Below, one piece after another: positions 38,262 to 47,148 of a stretch of DNA of 64,000 bases. A program made the position numbers and the translations under genes. Under the pieces are notes generated by a model. That model saw only the letters and a list, made by a program, of their open reading frames with translations. It had not been told where the DNA came from and did no database searches. The stretch is from the NCBI RefSeq assembly GCF_002158865.1, contig NZ_CP021455.1:3658001-3722000 (forward strand). The letters run 5' to 3'. The stretch comes from Comamonas serinivorans (lineage in GTDB: Bacteria > Pseudomonadota > Gammaproteobacteria > Burkholderiales > Burkholderiaceae_C). How positions within the stretch are numbered: the first letter of the stretch is position 1; each line of letters opens with the position of its first letter.

Positions 38262-39647
38262 ATGCACATTCATGTACTCGGCATTTGCGGCACGTTCATG
38301 GGCGGATTGGCCGCCCTGGCTCGGGAAGCGGGGCACACCGTGACGGGATGCGACCTCGGGGTCTACCCCCCGATGAGCGACCAGCTGCGCGCGCTGGGCA
38401 TCGAGCTGATCGAGGGCTATGGCGTCGATCAGATGCACCTGCGCCCCGATGTGTACGTCGTCGGCAACGTGGTGAGCCGGGCACGGCTCCCGAATGGTGA
38501 AGCCAGGTATCCCCTCATGGAGGCCATCCTGGAATCGGGGGCGCCGTATACCAGTGGCCCGCAATGGCTCGCCGAGCATGTGCTGCAGGGCCGGCATGTG
38601 ATGGCGGTGGCCGGCACCCACGGCAAAACCACCACCAGCGCCATGTTGAGCTGGATCCTCGATCAAGCCGGTCTGACACCCGGCTTTCTGATTGGCGGCG
38701 TGCCCCTCAACTTCGGCACCTCGGCGCGCCTGGGTTCATCGTCCACCACAGCCGATCGCCCCCTGTTCGTGATCGAGGCCGACGAATACGACACCGCCTT
38801 TTTCGACAAGCGCAGCAAGTTCGTGCACTACCGGCCGCGCACCGCGATCTTGAACAACCTGGAGTTCGACCACGCCGACATCTTCGACAACGTGGAGAGC
38901 ATCGAGCGCCAGTTCCATCACCTGGTGCGCACGATTCCTGCCAGTGGTCGCATCGTCGTCAACGGGGAAGATGCCCACCTTCGGAGGGTTCTGGCCATGG
39001 GTCACTGGAGCGACGTGCTGCGCTTTGGGGGTGCCGGATGCGCTTATGAGGCACGCGGCACCGACGCGCGGTTTGACATCGTCCAAAACGGTGAGACGGT
39101 GGCCTGCGTGGATTGGTCTCTGAATGGTCGCCACAACCAGCTCAACGCCCTGGCCGCCTTGGCCGCTGCAGGGCACGTGGGCGTCGATCCCGAGGTGGCC
39201 GCCGCGGCCTTGAGCAACTTCGACAACGTCAAGCGGCGCATGGAGCTCAAAGGCACCGCTCAGGGCGTCACCGTCTACGATGACTTCGCACACCACCCCA
39301 CCGCGATTCGCACCACCCTGGACGGACTGCGCCGAAAAGTGGGCCCCACAACGCGCATCCTCGCCGTGCTGGAACCCCGCAGCAACACCATGAAGCTCGG
39401 CAGCATGAAGGCTCAGCTGCCCCAAGCCTTGTCCCCAGCCGACCGGGTCTACTGCCACACCCATGGGCTGGACTGGGATGTTCAAGCCGCGCTCGGCAGC
39501 CAAGCCTTCTGCACCGCCGACCTGCAAGAGCTGGTGGCCCGCATCGCCCTGGACGCCCAAGCAGGCGACCAGGTGATCTGCATGAGCAACGGCAGTTTCG
39601 GCGGCATCCACGAGCGGCTTCTGGCGGCACTTGCAGCCCGGCCCTGA
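38262..39647 (+). CDS. mpl: UDP-N-acetylmuramate:L-Ala-gamma-D-Glu-meso-DAP ligase
   Basis: The start MHIHVLGICGTFMGGLAALA (38262) matches Mpl. The 461-residue Mur-ligase-fold protein has the ATP loop AGTHGKTTTSAML, NLEFDHADIF and DDFAHHPTAI. It reattaches recycled tripeptide to UDP-MurNAc. Together with ampD at 29936 it gives two muropeptide recycling steps in this window, at separate loci. It is divergent from the hypothetical gene, with a TACAAT -10-like hexamer at 38250. Confidence 0.95.
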   Translation: MHIHVLGICGTFMGGLAALAREAGHTVTGCDLGVYPPMSDQLRALGIELIEGYGVDQMHLRPDVYVVGNVVSRARLPNGEARYPLMEAILESGAPYTSGPQWLAEHVLQGRHVMAVAGTHGKTTTSAMLSWILDQAGLTPGFLIGGVPLNFGTSARLGSSSTTADRPLFVIEADEYDTAFFDKRSKFVHYRPRTAILNNLEFDHADIFDNVESIERQFHHLVRTIPASGRIVVNGEDAHLRRVLAMGHWSDVLRFGGAGCAYEARGTDARFDIVQNGETVACVDWSLNGRHNQLNALAALAAAGHVGVDPEVAAAALSNFDNVKRRMELKGTAQGVTVYDDFAHHPTAIRTTLDGLRRKVGPTTRILAVLEPRSNTMKLGSMKAQLPQALSPADRVYCHTHGLDWDVQAALGSQAFCTADLQELVARIALDAQAGDQVICMSNGSFGGIHERLLAALAARP

Positions 39648-39781
39648 GCTTTCACATTTGTGCGACACAAAGCGGCTACTTTTCTACGCATTCAAGTTTT
39701 TAGAGCGCGAGGAATTTGCAGATCCCCTTCAATTGACGGATGATCGAGCACAACTTGTTGCAACTGTCACGTCTAGCGAGC

Positions 39782-41515
39782 ATGGAGTCCACCCTGGCCA
39801 GTAAGAGTTTTGCCACCGCCCTGCCGGGGCTGGGCCGCGCGCTGATTGCAGCAGGCAGGGTGGACGAAGCGACGGCGGGCAAGGCCTTTGAGCAGGTCAA
39901 AGGCGACACCACGGCGTTTTTGCCCGAACTCATCAGTCGCGGCGTGGTGACGGCTTCCGAGGTTGCGCACACCCTGGCCGACACCTTGGCCGCCCCGTTG
40001 CTGGATCTGGCTTCGCTGGATTACGACAGCCTGCCCAAAGACCTCATCGACGCCAAACTGGCTCGGCAGTATGCGGTGTTGCCGCTGGCCAAGAAGCGCG
40101 GGCGGCTGGTCGTGGCCACCGCCGACCCCACCCTTCAGGAAGCGGCTGAGAAGATCAAGTTCACCACCCAGCTGGGGGTGGAATGGGTGGTCGCTGAATA
40201 CGACAAGCTGCAGGAAGCCATTGCCGCTGTCACCGGCTCGGCCAATGAGGCAGTCGGCAACTTCATCGCCACCGATTTCGGCTTCGACGATGCGTCTTTC
40301 GCCACCGATGGCGAAGACGACAGCGGCAAAGACGACACCAGCGATGTGGAAGACGCGCCCATCGTGCGCTTTCTGCACAAGATGCTGGTCGACGCCTACA
40401 ACATGCGGGCCTCCGACCTGCATTTCGAGCCATTCGAGCACAGCTACCGCGTGCGCTTCCGCATCGACGGCGAACTGCGCGAAATCACCTCGTTGCCGCC
40501 CGGCATCAAAGAAAAGCTGGCGTCCCGCATCAAGGTGATTTCCCGCCTGGACATTTCGGAAAAGCGCGTTCCTCAAGACGGGCGCATGAAGCTCAAGCTG
40601 GGTCCGGAACGCGTGATCGACTTCCGTGTGAGCACCCTGCCCACGCTGTTTGGCGAAAAAATCGTCATCCGGATCCTGGACCCCAGCAGCGCCAAGATGG
40701 GCATCGACGCCCTGGGCTATGAGCCGATTGAAAAAGAGCGCCTGCTGGAGGCCATTGCCCGCCCCTACGGCATGATTCTGGTGACCGGCCCGACCGGCTC
40801 GGGCAAGACCGTGTCGCTCTACACCTGCCTGAACCTGCTGAACAAGCCCGGTGTCAACATCTCCACGGCAGAAGACCCGTCGGAAATCAACTTGCCCGGC
40901 GTGAACCAGGTCAACGTCAACGAAAAGGCGGGGCTGACCTTCGCCACCGCCCTCAAGGCTTTCCTGCGCCAGGATCCCGACATCATCATGGTGGGCGAAA
41001 TCCGGGACCTGGAAACCGCCGACATCGCCATCAAGGCCGCTCAAACGGGTCACCTGGTGCTGTCGACGCTGCACACCAACGACGCCCCGACCACCTTGAC
41101 GCGCATGCGCAACATGGGCATTGCGCCCTTCAACATCGCATCCAGCGTCATCCTGATCACGGCGCAGCGGCTGGGGCGAAGGCTGTGCCCGGCCTGCAAG
41201 GAGCCCATCGACGTTCCGCGTGACGCGCTGCTGGATGCCGGATTTGACGAAGAAGAACTGGACGGCAGCTGGGTGCCCTACCGCCCGGTGGGCTGCGGCA
41301 AGTGCAACAACGGCTACAAGGGCCGGGTCGGCATCTATGAAGTCATGCCCATCACGGAAGACCTTCAACGCATCATCCTGGCCGACGGGAGTGCCTTGGA
41401 AATCGCGAAGCAGGCGCGTCAGGAAGGCGTGCGCTCGCTTCGACGCTCTGGCTTGCACAAGGTGAAGCTGGGTGTGACGTCGCTGGAAGAAGTCCTGGCC
41501 GTCACCAACGAATGA
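39782..41515 (+). CDS. pilB: Type IV pilus assembly ATPase PilB
   Basis: I place the start at MESTLASKSFATALPGLGRA (39782); an upstream ATG at 39740 is possible. The protein (577 residues from this start) has an N-terminal MshEN domain, the secretion-ATPase core with Walker A GPTGSGKTVSLY, and the Asp and His boxes. The metal-binding tetracysteine region is CPACKEP...CGKCNNG. It powers pilus extension at the inner membrane. It heads the pilB-pilC-pilD run. Confidence 0.95.
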   Translation: MESTLASKSFATALPGLGRALIAAGRVDEATAGKAFEQVKGDTTAFLPELISRGVVTASEVAHTLADTLAAPLLDLASLDYDSLPKDLIDAKLARQYAVLPLAKKRGRLVVATADPTLQEAAEKIKFTTQLGVEWVVAEYDKLQEAIAAVTGSANEAVGNFIATDFGFDDASFATDGEDDSGKDDTSDVEDAPIVRFLHKMLVDAYNMRASDLHFEPFEHSYRVRFRIDGELREITSLPPGIKEKLASRIKVISRLDISEKRVPQDGRMKLKLGPERVIDFRVSTLPTLFGEKIVIRILDPSSAKMGIDALGYEPIEKERLLEAIARPYGMILVTGPTGSGKTVSLYTCLNLLNKPGVNISTAEDPSEINLPGVNQVNVNEKAGLTFATALKAFLRQDPDIIMVGEIRDLETADIAIKAAQTGHLVLSTLHTNDAPTTLTRMRNMGIAPFNIASSVILITAQRLGRRLCPACKEPIDVPRDALLDAGFDEEELDGSWVPYRPVGCGKCNNGYKGRVGIYEVMPITEDLQRIILADGSALEIAKQARQEGVRSLRRSGLHKVKLGVTSLEEVLAVTNE

Positions 41516-41534
41516 TCAAGAATCAGGAAAGACC

Positions 41535-42752
41535 ATGGCCACAGCTGCTTTGCGATCAGGTTCGGATGTGCTGTTCGAATGGGAAGGAAAAGACCGACAC
41601 GGCAAGATCGTTCGTGGCGAGCTGAGGGCGGGTGGCCAGGCCCAGGTGCAGGCGACGCTGCGGCGTCAGGGCATCGTCACCACCAAGATCAAAAAGCGCA
41701 AGATGCGCTCGGGCAAGCGCATCAAGCCGCGGGACATCGCCATTTTCACGCGCCAGCTGGCCACCATGATGAAAGCCGGCGTGCCCCTGCTGCAGTCGTT
41801 CGACATCGTGGGCCGAGGCAACCCCAACCCCAGCGTGGCACGGCTGCTCAACGACATTCGGGCCGATGTGGAAACCGGCACCTCCTTGTCTTCGGCCTTC
41901 CGCAAGTACCCGCTGTACTTCAACAACCTGTATTGCAACCTTGTGGAAGCCGGTGAGGCTGCCGGCATCCTGGAAAGCATCCTGGACCGCCTGGCCACCT
42001 ACATGGAAAAGACCGAGGCGATCAAGTCCAAGATCAAATCGGCCTTGATGTACCCCATCGCCGTGATCGTGGTCGCCTTTGTCGTGGTGTCCATCATCAT
42101 GATCTTCGTGATCCCGGCGTTCAAGGAGGTGTTCTCGAACTTCGGCGCCGACCTCCCGGCGCCGACCTTGTTCACCATCGCCATCAGCGAGTTCTTCGTC
42201 GCGCACTGGTGGTGGATGTTCCCACTGATCTTTGCCGCCGTTTTCTTCTTCATGCAGGCCTGGAGACGCAACGCCAAGGTACAGCTCGTCATGGACCGGC
42301 TCCTGCTGAAACTGCCGATTTTCGGCCCCCTGGTCGAGAAGTCGATCGTCGCGCGCTGGACGCGCACGCTGTCCACCATGTTCGCAGCCGGTGTGCCTTT
42401 GGTCGAATCGCTCGACTCGGTGGGCGGCGCGTCTGGCAATGCCATCTACGCCCAAGCCACCGAGAAGATCCAACAAGAGGTGTCGACGGGAACCAGCCTC
42501 ACCACGGCCATGACGAACGTCAACCTGTTCCCCAGCATCGTGCTGCAGATGGCTGCCATCGGCGAAGAATCCGGCTCGCTCGATCACATGCTGGGCAAGG
42601 CGGCCGACTTCTACGAAGCCGAGGTGGACGAAGCCGTGGCCGGCCTGTCCAGCCTCATGGAGCCCATCATCATCGTCGTGCTCGGCGTCATCATTGGCGG
42701 CATCGTGGTGTCCATGTACCTGCCCATCTTCCAATTGGGGCAAGTGGTTTAA
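41535..42752 (+). CDS. pilC: Type IV pilus inner-membrane platform protein PilC
   Basis: The 405-residue protein has two T2SSF domains. FTRQLATMMKAGVPLLQSFD and WTRTLSTMFAAGVPLVESLD are the matching halves of the internal repeat. Three membrane helices are visible (about residues 175-195, 225-245 and 378-400). It couples PilB to pilus assembly. It begins 19 nt after pilB and ends immediately before pilD. Confidence 0.96.
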   Translation: MATAALRSGSDVLFEWEGKDRHGKIVRGELRAGGQAQVQATLRRQGIVTTKIKKRKMRSGKRIKPRDIAIFTRQLATMMKAGVPLLQSFDIVGRGNPNPSVARLLNDIRADVETGTSLSSAFRKYPLYFNNLYCNLVEAGEAAGILESILDRLATYMEKTEAIKSKIKSALMYPIAVIVVAFVVVSIIMIFVIPAFKEVFSNFGADLPAPTLFTIAISEFFVAHWWWMFPLIFAAVFFFMQAWRRNAKVQLVMDRLLLKLPIFGPLVEKSIVARWTRTLSTMFAAGVPLVESLDSVGGASGNAIYAQATEKIQQEVSTGTSLTTAMTNVNLFPSIVLQMAAIGEESGSLDHMLGKAADFYEAEVDEAVAGLSSLMEPIIIVVLGVIIGGIVVSMYLPIFQLGQVV

Positions 42753-43622
42753 GTGCTGGATCTGTCTTACCTGCCCCCTGCTGCCGTGGCGGGCTTGCTG
42801 GGTGTGCTCGGCCTGCTGGTCGGCAGCTTTCTCAACGTCGTGATCCACCGCCTGCCCAAGATGATGGAGCAGGAGTGGGCTCAGGATTGCCGCGAGCTCC
42901 TGGGCCAGGAGGCGGTCGACACCGCGCCCTACACGCTGTGGGCCCCTCGGTCTGCCTGCCCGCATTGCGGTCACCAGATCCGCTGGTACGAGAACATCCC
43001 GGTGGTCAGTTACCTGGCCTTGCGGGGACGCTGTTCGGGCTGCAAGGCCCCCATCAGCGCCCGCTACCCGGTGATCGAGGCGGTCACGGCCCTGCTGTTT
43101 GCCTGGTGCGGCCATCAGTTCGGCGCCACCTGGGCCGCACTGGCCTGGTGCGCGTTTTCTGCCCTGCTGGTCAGCATGACCTGCATCGACTGGGACACCC
43201 AGTTGCTGCCCGACGATTTAACCTACAGCCTACTGTGGCTGGGCCTGCTGGGTTCGGTGGTCGGTTGGACCGGCGTGCCCGTCGCCATGGCCGTGCTGGG
43301 CGCGCTCGCCGGCTACCTGTCGCTGTGGACCGTCACCCAGGCCTTCAAGCTGCTCACCGGCAAGATCGGCATGGGCAACGGTGACTTCAAGCTGTTTGCC
43401 GCCCTGGGTGCCTGGTTCGGCTGGCAAGCGCTGGTGCCCATCATCCTGCTGTCCTGTGTGGTGGGCATCGTGGTGGGCGTGGCCCTCAAGGCCATGCGCA
43501 AAAGCGGACAAGGCGATCCCATCCCCTTTGGCCCGTTTCTGTCGGGTGCGGGATTCCTGGCCATGTTTCTGGGCGGGCCCGCGTTGTTGCAGGGGATGGG
43601 TCATTTGGTGTTGGGTGCATGA
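42753..43622 (+). CDS. pilD: Prepilin peptidase/N-methyltransferase PilD
   Basis: The GTG start is directly after the pilC stop. The 289-residue membrane protein has the cytoplasmic zinc motif CPHCGHQIRWYENIP...CSGC. The aspartyl protease residues lie in CIDWDTQLLPDDLT and GMGNGDFKL (GxGD). It cleaves and methylates pilin precursors. The 3' end overlaps coaE by ATGA. Confidence 0.96.
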   Translation: MLDLSYLPPAAVAGLLGVLGLLVGSFLNVVIHRLPKMMEQEWAQDCRELLGQEAVDTAPYTLWAPRSACPHCGHQIRWYENIPVVSYLALRGRCSGCKAPISARYPVIEAVTALLFAWCGHQFGATWAALAWCAFSALLVSMTCIDWDTQLLPDDLTYSLLWLGLLGSVVGWTGVPVAMAVLGALAGYLSLWTVTQAFKLLTGKIGMGNGDFKLFAALGAWFGWQALVPIILLSCVVGIVVGVALKAMRKSGQGDPIPFGPFLSGAGFLAMFLGGPALLQGMGHLVLGA

Positions 43623-44224
43623 CAGTCATTGGCGTCACAGGGGGCATCGGCTCCGGCAAATCCACGGTCTGCCAGATCATGGCGGCATCGGGCGCGGCGG
43701 TGATCGATGCCGATCAGATCTCGCGCGACCTCACGGCCGCTGGCGGCTTGGCCATGCCGCAGGTCGCGATGGAGTTCGGCGAAGCCATGGTGCTGGACGA
43801 CGGCAGCATGAACCGCGCCGCCATGCGTGACCTGGTGTTTCAGGACCCCGCCGCCAAGGCGCGGCTGGAACACATCATCCATCCCTTGATTTCCAGCATC
43901 AGCGCCCAGCGCGAGGCTGCTGCAAAGGCTGCACAGCTGCCGCTGATCGTGCACGACGTACCCTTGCTCGTTGAATCCTTCGGCAACTGGCGCGAGCGCC
44001 TGGATGAAATCTGGGTGGTCGATTGCAGCGAAGCCACCCAGATCGCACGCGTGCAGGCCCGCAGCCAGCTCCCGCGCGAGGCCATCCTGCGCATCCTGGC
44101 CGCGCAGGCCACGCGCGAACAGCGCCTGGCGGCGGCCGATGTCGTGCTGCTGAACGAGGACAAGACGCTGGAGGAGCTCACCAGCATGGTGAAACAAGCC
44201 ATCGGCCGCTTCGGGCTATCATAG
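43619..44224 (+). CDS. coaE: Dephospho-CoA kinase
   Basis: The 201-residue P-loop kinase begins MTVIGVTGGIGSGKSTVCQI. It has the DADQISRDL substrate segment and VHDVPLLVES. It phosphorylates dephospho-CoA in the last step of CoA synthesis. The start overlaps the pilD stop (ATGA), the usual pilD-coaE-zapD order. Confidence 0.96.
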   Translation: MTVIGVTGGIGSGKSTVCQIMAASGAAVIDADQISRDLTAAGGLAMPQVAMEFGEAMVLDDGSMNRAAMRDLVFQDPAAKARLEHIIHPLISSISAQREAAAKAAQLPLIVHDVPLLVESFGNWRERLDEIWVVDCSEATQIARVQARSQLPREAILRILAAQATREQRLAAADVVLLNEDKTLEELTSMVKQAIGRFGLS

Positions 44225-44325
44225 GCAGCTTCCAACCCCTCATTCCATCCATCGAGTTCACGATGGGCCTTGCACATGCCGTGCCGCTGCACGGTGCGTG
44301 ACGCCAACCCCGTGATCGTGGCCCC

Positions 44326-45111
44326 ATGGAAGCAGCTGCCGGCGCCAGTGTGATCCTGTACGAATACCCGTTCAACGAACGCATCCGAACCTATCTGCGC
44401 CTGGAGCAGATGCTGCACCGTCTCAGCGAGATGATGGCCAGGGATACGGCCTACGACCATCACTTCGCGCTGCTCACGCTGTTCGAGATCATGGATGTGG
44501 CCGCCCGCGCCGACCTCAAGGCCGACATCCTCAAAGACCTGGATCGCCAGAAGGGCCTGATGAACAGCTACCGGGGCAACCCGGCCATCGTCGAGTCGGC
44601 CCTGGACCACGTCATCGCCCAGCTGGACACCGCCTACGCGGCCCTCAACCAGCAGCAGGGCAAGGCCGGCAGCGAACTGCTGGACAACGACTGGCTGATG
44701 AGCGTGCGCAGCCGCACCGTGATCCCCGGCGGCACCTGCTCGTTCGACCTGCCGGCGTACCACGCCTGGCAGAACCGCCCGGTGCAGGAGCGCAAGTTTC
44801 AGCTGGCCGAGTGGATCAAGCCCATCACCCCCATGGCCCAGGCCATCGGCCTGCTGCTGCAGATGCTGCGGGACGCGGGCACGCCCCAGCGCGTGCTGGC
44901 CAAGCATGGGCAGTTCCAGCAGCCGTTGCCGCAGGCGCGCTCGTTTCAGCTGGTGCGCGTGCTGCTCGACGAACACCTGGGGCTGGTGCCCGAAATCAGC
45001 GGCAACCGGCTCATGATCTCGGTGCGCATGACGCGGCATGACGTCAACGCCAAGCTCGAACCCCACCGCGAAGACACCGCGTTCGAGCTCACCTTGTGCG
45101 CCGGAGGCTGA
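44326..45111 (+). CDS. zapD: Cell division protein ZapD
   Basis: The 261-residue protein contains VILYEYPFNERIRTYLRLEQ, the signature of ZapD (DUF1342), and ends with FELTLCAGG. It cross-links FtsZ filaments at the division site. The start may be the ATG at 44326 or the GTG at 44350, which gives the more usual N-terminus; neither has a clear ribosome site. It lies between coaE and yacG. Confidence 0.93.
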   Translation: MEAAAGASVILYEYPFNERIRTYLRLEQMLHRLSEMMARDTAYDHHFALLTLFEIMDVAARADLKADILKDLDRQKGLMNSYRGNPAIVESALDHVIAQLDTAYAALNQQQGKAGSELLDNDWLMSVRSRTVIPGGTCSFDLPAYHAWQNRPVQERKFQLAEWIKPITPMAQAIGLLLQMLRDAGTPQRVLAKHGQFQQPLPQARSFQLVRVLLDEHLGLVPEISGNRLMISVRMTRHDVNAKLEPHREDTAFELTLCAGG

Positions 45112-45114
45112 CCC

Positions 45115-45342
45115 ATGGCGGCCCCACGTCCCTCCCCTCCGACCCTGCAGCCCCGCACCGTCACCTGCCCGGGCTGCGGCGGCCCCAGCCGCTACGCCAG
45201 CGACAACCCGTACCGGCCGTTTTGCAGCGCCCGCTGCAAAGGCGTGGACCTGGGTGCCTGGGCCAGCGAACAGTTCCGCGTGCCCGTCGATGCGACACCC
45301 GACCCCGACGCACCGCCAGCCGATCCGAATCCGACGCGCTGA
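45115..45342 (+). CDS. yacG: DNA gyrase inhibitor YacG
   Basis: The 75-residue zinc protein has four cysteines in CPGCGGPSRY and FCSARCKGVDLGAWASE. YacG binds GyrB and inhibits gyrase in E. coli. It starts 3 nt after zapD, the standard order. An acidic C-terminal tail follows the ribbon. Confidence 0.93.
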   Translation: MAAPRPSPPTLQPRTVTCPGCGGPSRYASDNPYRPFCSARCKGVDLGAWASEQFRVPVDATPDPDAPPADPNPTR

Positions 45343-45694
45343 GCGCCTCAGGCTCGGATCAGCAGTATGGCAAGATTTTCGTTAAAGGATCAACGACCAT
45401 CAAGCCATACCCCATGGCGGTATACACGCGCAGCAGAACCTCAACGCCCACACTTGACGCAGCATGGAGATGGAGATGTTGAACGGGCGCAAAGGGTCTT
45501 GGTCGCAGCCGAAGTCGACTGACCGCCTAATGGCCTGCGGGCATCGCCCTGGCTACCGCCTCAAACCGACATCGTGCAAGCCTGTCCTGTGGGGCGGATT
45601 AGGCCGTTGACGGCGAACAAACCCTTGTCGGTCACCAGGGGCACTTCGCCCATGCCGTGATGGCTGGATCGAACCCACCATCCCGGTCCAACCA
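45343..45694. other. Gene-free interval between yacG and the mutT-like gene
   Basis: The 352 bp between these convergent genes hold one 52-bp element (45362-45413). No terminator with a T run and no protein-like frame are apparent. Confidence 0.5.
45362..45413. repeat. 52-bp nested-palindrome element, copy 12
   Basis: Core GTAT (45365) to ATAC (45410), flanks GCA and CCC. The inner pair is TCGTT/AACGA. It starts 19 bp after the yacG stop. Confidence 0.87.
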
Positions 45695-46168
45695 TCAGGC
45701 GCGCTCGAAGCCACCTTCGGCCTGCAGCCACTCCAGCACCGGCAGGGCCCCGGGCAAGATGGGTGCCACGCGGGTGGGCAGGTCCTGCCACGCAAACCGC
45801 TGACCCTCGCGCATGGCCAGCTCGCCTTGCCAGGCCAGCACCTTGCAAAAGTTCAGGTTGACCAAGGCGTGCGGGTAGTCGACCTGCAGGCTGCGCCAGG
45901 GCTGCACCTCGGTCGCGCGCACGCCCAGCTCCTCGTCCAGTTCGCGGACCAGGGCTTCGGTCACCGACTCGCCCTGCTCGAGCTTGCCGCCCGGAAATTC
46001 CCAATAGCCGGCGTACACCTTGCCCTCGGGGCGCGAGGTCATCAGAAACGCCTGGCGGCCCTCGCCAGCGTCGCACACCAGCACCCCCACGGCCACCTCG
46101 ACCACCTGGCGCTCGCCCGCCTGGTCACGCGCCCGCTGGGGGTCGGCCTTCAACGGCGCGCCGCTCAT
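45695..46168 (-). CDS. MutT-type Nudix hydrolase (8-oxo-dGTP phosphatase-like)
   Basis: The start MSGAPLKADPQRARDQ (46168) overlaps the TGA of the DUF815 ATPase gene as ATGA. The 157-residue protein has a full Nudix box, GGKLEQGES...RELDEELGV, preceded by GYWEFP as in MutT. It probably sanitises oxidised nucleotides. The C-terminus (PILPGALPVLEWLQAEGGF) is typical of MutT. Confidence 0.9.
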   Translation of the reverse strand: MSGAPLKADPQRARDQAGERQVVEVAVGVLVCDAGEGRQAFLMTSRPEGKVYAGYWEFPGGKLEQGESVTEALVRELDEELGVRATEVQPWRSLQVDYPHALVNLNFCKVLAWQGELAMREGQRFAWQDLPTRVAPILPGALPVLEWLQAEGGFERA

Positions 46169-47040
46169 GCCACGCCGGCGCGACCGGCCCAATCGCGCGC
46201 AAACTGGTAAGCCACCCGGCCGCTGCGCGAACCGCGCTCCAGCGCCCACACCAGTGCGGGGGCGCGTGCCGCCTCGATCTGAGCGGCATCCGCGCCCATC
46301 GACGACAGCCACTGGCCCACGATGGCGAGGTACTCGTCCTGCGAGAACGGGTAGAAGCTGATCCACAAGCCAAAGCGCTCGGACAGGGAGATCTTTTCTT
46401 CGACCACCTCGCCGGGGTGGATCTCGCCGTCGGCACTCGTGGTGTAGCTCAGGTTGTCCTTCATGTGCTCGGGCAACAGGTGGCGCCGGTTGCTGGTCGC
46501 ATACACCAGCACATTGGGTGTGGCGGCCGCCACCGAACCATCGAGGATGGACTTGAGTGCCTTGTAGCCGCTCTCGCCCTCTTCAAAGCTGAGGTCGTCG
46601 CAGTACACGATGAAGCGTTCGGGCCGATCGGCCACCCACTCGATCACATCCGGCAAATCACCCAGATCGGCCTTGTCGATCTCGATCAGGCGCAGCCCCT
46701 GGGCGCTGTAGGCGTTCAGACAGGCCTTGATCAGCGAGGACTTGCCCGTGCCGCGCGCACCCGTCAGCAGCACGTTGTTGGCCGGCAAACCTCGGACGAA
46801 CTGCTCGGTGTTGCCCTGGATGCGCGCCTTCTGGCCGTCGATTTCCTTGAGGTCGTCCAGGCCCAGCGTGGCCAGGTGGCGCACGGGCTCCAGCCGCCCC
46901 ACGCCATTGGCACGGCGGCGGTACCGCCACGCCACGGACTGGGACCAATCGGGCGCCTGCGAGGGCTGCGGCAGCACGGCTTCCACGCGCGCCAGCACCG
47001 CTTCGGCGCGCCTGAGCAGGGATTCAAAGGCCTCGTTCAT
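46165..47040 (-). CDS. DUF815-family AAA ATPase
   Basis: The 291-residue protein has the P-loop LTGARGTGKSSLIKACL, Walker B-like FIVYCDDLSFEEGE and the sensor region VLVYATSNRRHL, placing it in the DUF815 AAA+ group. Its cellular role is not known. Order argJ, DUF815 ATPase, mutT on the minus strand, with ATGA coupling to mutT, matches Comamonadaceae genomes. Confidence 0.9.
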   Translation of the reverse strand: MNEAFESLLRRAEAVLARVEAVLPQPSQAPDWSQSVAWRYRRRANGVGRLEPVRHLATLGLDDLKEIDGQKARIQGNTEQFVRGLPANNVLLTGARGTGKSSLIKACLNAYSAQGLRLIEIDKADLGDLPDVIEWVADRPERFIVYCDDLSFEEGESGYKALKSILDGSVAAATPNVLVYATSNRRHLLPEHMKDNLSYTTSADGEIHPGEVVEEKISLSERFGLWISFYPFSQDEYLAIVGQWLSSMGADAAQIEAARAPALVWALERGSRSGRVAYQFARDWAGRAGVA

Positions 47041-47088
47041 GGTATCGACCTGGGACAGCGCACTGTCCCGTTTGCTTGAAAATTCAAT

Positions 47089-47140
47089 GCAGTATGCGCC
47101 ATTTTCCGTTGTATTTCAAACGGCGACAAAGGCATACTGC
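47089..47140. repeat. 52-bp nested-palindrome element, copy 13
   Basis: Core GTAT (47092) to ATAC (47137) with perfect GCAGTATG/CATACTGC ends. The inner pair is CCGTT/AACGG. It fills most of the 108-bp gap between argJ and the DUF815 gene, 8 bp from the argJ stop. Confidence 0.9.
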
Positions 47141-47148
47141 TCCATCGA

